In this document: in pieces, positions 60,565 to 64,000 of the stretch
How positions within the stretch are numbered: the first letter of the stretch is position 1
How the letters are laid out: each line of letters begins with the position of its first letter
Assembly (NCBI GenBank): GCA_023422775.1
Contig: JAFAGM010000005.1
Location: 55,489 to 119,488, forward strand
Length of the DNA: 64,000 bases
Source: Pseudomonadota bacterium
GTDB lineage: Bacteria > Pseudomonadota > Alphaproteobacteria > Rhizobiales > Xanthobacteraceae
Direction of reading: 5' to 3'
Position numbers and translations under genes: made by a program
The notes under the pieces: model-generated
Databases searched by the model: none
The model's input: only the letters and a program-made list of their open reading frames with translations
Told to the model about the DNA's origin: nothing

Positions 60565-61884
60565 TCATTTGCCCGCCAGCCTTTTGGCGAAAAAAGCGTC
60601 GATCGCCCGGGCCATCGATCCGACCGTCTTGTTCCGCCAGTTCTCCGACACCAGGTGTTCGAGGTCGCCCTTGTTCGAGACGTAGCCGAGTTCGACCAGG
60701 ACCGAGGGCACATCCGGCGCCTTCAGGACGCGGAAGCCCGCCGATTTGAGCGGATGCTTGTGCATTCGCACCGTGTTCTTCATTTCGCCCATCAACGTCC
60801 GCGCGAAACGGTGCGAGAAGGTTCGCGTCTCCCGCTGCACCAGATCGATCAGGATGTCGGCGACTTCCGTCGGCTCGTCGGCGAGATTAACGCCGCCGAT
60901 CGCGTCCGACTTGTTTTCGGCATCCGCCAGCCGCTGGGCCTCGGCGTCGGAAGCCTTGTCCGCCAGCGTATAGATGGTGGCGCCCTGGGCGTCGCCCTCC
61001 CCGCGCGGCAAGGCGTCGGCATGGATCGAGACGAACAGCGACGCCCCCTCGTTGCGGGCGATCTTGACCCGGTCGGCCAGCGCAATGAACGTGTCGTCCG
61101 TGCGGGTCATGACGACGCGGTATTTGCCGGATTTTTCGATACGGTCGCGCAGCGCCAGGCCAAATCCCAGCACCAGATTCTTTTCCATGATGTCGGCGCC
61201 GCCGGCCTGGGTGCCGTTGTCGACCCCGCCATGGCCAGGATCGATCACGATCACCGGCCTCTTGTCGGCTGACGGCGTGGACGCCGTCACGGCCGGTCCG
61301 TCGGACCGGGCAACGCCGGCATTGGCATCGGCAATGGCGGGCCGGAGTTCAGGACGGCTCTCGGGGGCGAGCAACTGGACAAAGGCGGTGCGGTCCACCT
61401 GCTCGAATTCGAGCACCAGTTTTGGCGGCTGTCCGTTGGCCGCTTCCAGCACATAGGATTTGGCGATCTTGGCGGGCTCGGTCAGGTCGAACACGATTCG
61501 CGACCCGCCCGGCATGACCAGGCCATAGCGGAACGCCTTGACCAGCCCCCGTCCCGCAGCGCCTGCGTCAGCGCCAAGCCTGAAATTGACCTGGGGAAGA
61601 TCGAGGACCACCCGATAAGGGTCGGCCAGCGGGAAGGCACGGAACTGGATCGGCTTGTCGAGGTCGAACACCACGCGGGTATGCTTGGCGTCGCCGGCCA
61701 CACGGGCGTCCGAGACGATTGGAAAACCTGCCGCAGCCAGGCCGGAACCGGCGGCCATGGAACCGGCCGCCCCGGACGACAGACCCTCAGCCGCAGTTTC
61801 GCCAACCGCCTGGGTGCACAACAATGCTGCGGCGCACAAAAGGCCGAATCCCAGCAAAACAGGGTGATTTGCGCGGTTCGCCAA
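60565..61884 (-). CDS. amiC: N-acetylmuramoyl-L-alanine amidase AmiC, with AMIN domain
   Basis: The 439-residue product has a signal peptide (PVLLGFGLLCAAALLCTQAVG), an AMIN domain (residues about 65-165: RVVFDLDKPIQFRAFPLADP) and a zinc amidase_3 domain with VIVIDPGHGGVDNG (His), MEKNLVLGFG and SIHADALP (His), and the catalytic Glu near LVELGYVSNKGDLE. It splits peptidoglycan stem peptides from glycan during cell separation. No ATG fits the signal peptide; a TTG at 61884 with GGAGG ten bases upstream is the likely start. It is divergent from rne. Confidence 0.93.
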   Translation of the reverse strand: MANRANHPVLLGFGLLCAAALLCTQAVGETAAEGLSSGAAGSMAAGSGLAAAGFPIVSDARVAGDAKHTRVVFDLDKPIQFRAFPLADPYRVVLDLPQVNFRLGADAGAAGRGLVKAFRYGLVMPGGSRIVFDLTEPAKIAKSYVLEAANGQPPKLVLEFEQVDRTAFVQLLAPESRPELRPAIADANAGVARSDGPAVTASTPSADKRPVIVIDPGHGGVDNGTQAGGADIMEKNLVLGFGLALRDRIEKSGKYRVVMTRTDDTFIALADRVKIARNEGASLFVSIHADALPRGEGDAQGATIYTLADKASDAEAQRLADAENKSDAIGGVNLADEPTEVADILIDLVQRETRTFSHRFARTLMGEMKNTVRMHKHPLKSAGFRVLKAPDVPSVLVELGYVSNKGDLEHLVSENWRNKTVGSMARAIDAFFAKRLAGK

Positions 61885-62605
61885 CGATTCACAGCCTCCG
61901 GAAGGGCCCTCCCTTATCGCATTAGGCCCACATGGTTAATCCGACCTTAAGCTATAGGGGACAAAAACGGCCAAGTGTTGCCGAGCTGCGACGGTACCCG
62001 GACGCTTCCCTTGCACGCAGCCCCCAATCCACGTATGTACGGGGTGCTGACGGCTAATACTCCCGGTTGTGTCGCGTTCAGCCTCCCGGTGCAGCGCCGG
62101 AACCTTCCAAGTCGAAGGATCCTGCGTCCTTCCCGATCCCTCCCCGGCCAGCGCCGCGCGCGGCTGACACGGAGCGGCGGTTTCGAGCCCGAGCGGCGTC
62201 CGGTCCCAGGTACTTTATGAGTACTTTTCCAGGGACGGTTTGAGACACGGCAAAACTGATTATCCGGACCCGAACGGTCCGATATGCGATGGCCGGCAGG
62301 CGCTTAGGCGCCGCGTCGGGGCTTCAGCGATAGACACGGCGGTATCTTCTTCCGCCAGCATGTTCAGACGGGCCGACGCTTGATGCGCCAGACTGTGTTA
62401 CCGACCAGGATCCACGGAACGATCGCGCCGACGCGAGGCGAAAGCTTCGCGCGTCGCACGGCTCCGGCGGACCCCCGTTCGGCGCGGCGCCAGGAATTGC
62501 GTTTTGGCCTTCCCCTAACCCCCGAATCAGGTGGACCGTCGCGTCACCGGGCCGCGCAGTTTGCGCGCGCCATGCACCGCGCCCGCCGCCGTCAAGAGTT
62601 CCAAA
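61885..62605 (+). other. Long untranslated region between amiC and rne
   Basis: No convincing gene lies in these 721 bases; short open frames have no ribosome-binding site or conserved sequence. Most is probably the rne 5' leader, a known site of RNase E autoregulation in other bacteria. Visible features are a GGCGC-TTAG-GCGCC hairpin at 62299-62312, a direct repeat of AGTACTTT-like sequence near 62210-62240 and a C-rich stretch at 62020-62200. No promoter is clear. Confidence 0.5.
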
Positions 62606-64000
62606 ATGCCCAACAAGATGTTGATCGACGCCACCCACCCGGAAGAGACCCGGGTCGTCGTGGTCCGTGGCAACCGCGTCGAAGAATTTGATTTCGAGAC
62701 CGCCCAGCGCAAGCAACTGCGCGGCAATATCTATCTCGCCAAGGTCACGCGCGTGGAGCCGTCGCTGCAGGCGGCGTTCATCGAATATGGCGGCAACCGC
62801 CACGGCTTCCTCGCCTTCAGCGAAATCCATCCCGACTATTACCAGATCCCCGTCGCCGACCGTCAGGCGCTGATCGAGGCCGACGAACGCGCGCATCGCG
62901 AGGCCGAGGAAGAGAGCGAGAATCGCTCCAACCACCGCCGCGGCCGTTCGCGCCACCGCAACGCCCGCCGGCGCGGCCATGGCGACCGCGTCCAGAGCGA
63001 CGTCATCGACCACGCCGCCGACCATGCCGCCGATCCTGCGCAGGCGGCCCAGCCCCTGTATGAGGGCGAGGACCATCCGCACGAGCACGACGGTGCGCAT
63101 GCGGGTGAAGAAGTGCTGGCACACGACGGCGAACATCACGCCGACGCCGTCCGTCACGAGCACGAGCACGACAATCTCGCGCAAGATCGCGATGAGGGCC
63201 AATCGCACGAGCATCAGGATCACGAGGCGCCTGGTCATGACGAGCACGCGCCTGCTTCCAGCGAAGCCCCGGTTGCAGAAGCGCAATCCGACATGGCCGC
63301 CGCGGCGCCGGTCGACGCGGCCGAACCCGTCGAAGGCGAGCGTCACGACGAACCGCGGGACGAGCAGCACGACGAGCACCACGAAGAACACCCTGACGCC
63401 GGGCAGGCGCAGGAAGACGCCGCCCATGACGACGACGTGCCGCATGTCGAGCACGCCGGTGACGAATACCCCGCCGTTCCGCACGAAGAGCATGCCGCCG
63501 AAGGCGACGATGACCACGACGATGAGGACGACGGCGACGACGCCGAAGAGGAACTCGTCGAATCCGTCGGCGGTGACGACGTGCTCGAGGAGGTGCCCGA
63601 ACGCGCCTTCCGTCCGCGCCGCCAGTACAAGATCCAGGAAGTCATCAAGCGCCGCCAGGTGATGCTGGTGCAGGTCGTCAAGGAAGAGCGCGGCAACAAG
63701 GGCGCGGCGTTGACCACCTACCTGTCGCTGGCCGGACGCTACGCCGTGTTGATGCCCAACACCGCGCGCGGCGGCGGCATCAGCCGCAAGATCACCTCGG
63801 CGCAGGATCGCTCGCGCCTCAAGGAGGTGGTGCAGGATCTGGAAGTTCCGCAGGGTATGGGCGTCATCTTGCGCACCGCCGGCGCCATGCGCACCAAGCC
63901 AGAGATCAAGCGCGACTATGAATATCTGATGCGCATGTGGGAAAACGTGCGGACGCTGACGCTGGAATCTACGGCCCCTGCCCTCGTCTATGAGGAAGGC
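62606..64000 (+). CDS. rne: Ribonuclease E (3' partial)
   Basis: The frame opens at 62606 and stays open to the window end (465 codons). The N-terminal S1-like region begins MPNKMLIDATHPEETRV and GNIYLAKVTRVEPSLQAAFI and resumes at residue about 341 with IQEVIKRRQVMLVQVVKEER and GNKGAALTTYLSLAGRYAVL. Between lie about 240 residues rich in His, Asp, Glu and Ala (HEHD, DDDHDDEDDGDD), an insertion within the S1 domain known from alphaproteobacterial RNase E. The catalytic DNase I-like domain follows beyond the visible part. RNase E starts mRNA decay and processes rRNA and tRNA. Confidence 0.96.
   Translation, partial: MPNKMLIDATHPEETRVVVVRGNRVEEFDFETAQRKQLRGNIYLAKVTRVEPSLQAAFIEYGGNRHGFLAFSEIHPDYYQIPVADRQALIEADERAHREAEEESENRSNHRRGRSRHRNARRRGHGDRVQSDVIDHAADHAADPAQAAQPLYEGEDHPHEHDGAHAGEEVLAHDGEHHADAVRHEHEHDNLAQDRDEGQSHEHQDHEAPGHDEHAPASSEAPVAEAQSDMAAAAPVDAAEPVEGERHDEPRDEQHDEHHEEHPDAGQAQEDAAHDDDVPHVEHAGDEYPAVPHEEHAAEGDDDHDDEDDGDDAEEELVESVGGDDVLEEVPERAFRPRRQYKIQEVIKRRQVMLVQVVKEERGNKGAALTTYLSLAGRYAVLMPNTARGGGISRKITSAQDRSRLKEVVQDLEVPQGMGVILRTAGAMRTKPEIKRDYEYLMRMWENVRTLTLESTAPALVYEEG

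Noticed and set aside
62324..63517. Minus-strand frame of 397 codons with hydrophobic, Val/Phe-rich translation
   Set aside because: It is produced by reading the His/Asp/Glu-rich part of rne backwards, which gives Val, Leu and Phe codons; the sense frame is a recognised RNase E.

Overview
The window is high-GC chromosomal DNA from an alphaproteobacterium of the Rhizobiales, most likely Bradyrhizobium or a close Nitrobacteraceae relative. This rests on the gene families (paired Omp25-type porins, RNase E with a large insert in its S1 domain, class I PhaC, an alaC-hom-glpX-recJ run, a sufBCDS-sufT-sufA operon), on -35/-10 boxes of the TTGACG...TATAGC type, and on several families of palindromic intergenic repeats. 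I see no rRNA, tRNA, insertion sequence, integrase or CRISPR array. The window cuts two genes: a lytic transglycosylase at the left edge and rne at the right edge.

Layout. 1-10.1 kb: murein transglycosylase, SDR oxidoreductase, recJ, a soluble chemoreceptor-like protein, a HAD hydrolase, glpX, hom and an AlaC-type aminotransferase. 10.4-20.5 kb: small lipoprotein, phaC, MAPEG protein, methyltransferase, argC with a PaiB-like gene behind an apparent arginine leader-peptide attenuator, Tat-exported metallo-beta-lactamase-fold hydrolase, DedA protein, PEGA lipoprotein and parE. 20.7-31.3 kb: two Omp25-like porins converging around an SDR, FAD monooxygenase, caspase-like protein, AraC regulator, DEAD-box helicase, GGDEF protein and TfoX-like protein. 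31.5-38.5 kb: the SUF iron-sulfur operon on the minus strand, headed by a second (NifS/IscS-type) cysteine desulfurase. 38.8-50.4 kb: alpha/beta hydrolase, glutathione transferase with a triple-operator promoter, anmK, tyrS, MFS transporter, a giant AsmA/YhdP-like protein, a peroxiredoxin with a histone-H1-like tail, and an M23 peptidase. 50.5-64 kb: SRPBCC protein, ABC solute-binding protein, NodU-type carbamoyltransferase, a lower-GC GIY-YIG-like gene, 3-hydroxyisobutyrate dehydrogenase-like gene, prfB with its programmed frameshift, PBP1A, amiC and rne.

How the genes fit together. Most are core housekeeping: peptidoglycan growth and turnover (transglycosylase, M23 peptidase, PBP1A, AmiC, AnmK), Fe-S assembly (SUF), amino-acid synthesis (ArgC, Hom, AlaC), DNA maintenance (RecJ, ParE), translation (TyrS, RF2) and RNA turnover (RNase E, DEAD helicase). 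The regulatory observations I rate highest are (i) a promoter, a leaderless 24-codon ORF with four consecutive arginine codons, and a terminator hairpin ahead of paiB-argC, and (ii) three copies of the palindrome ATGCANNTGCAT laid over the predicted promoter of a glutathione transferase gene. Function assignments come from motif recognition by eye; no database search was possible.
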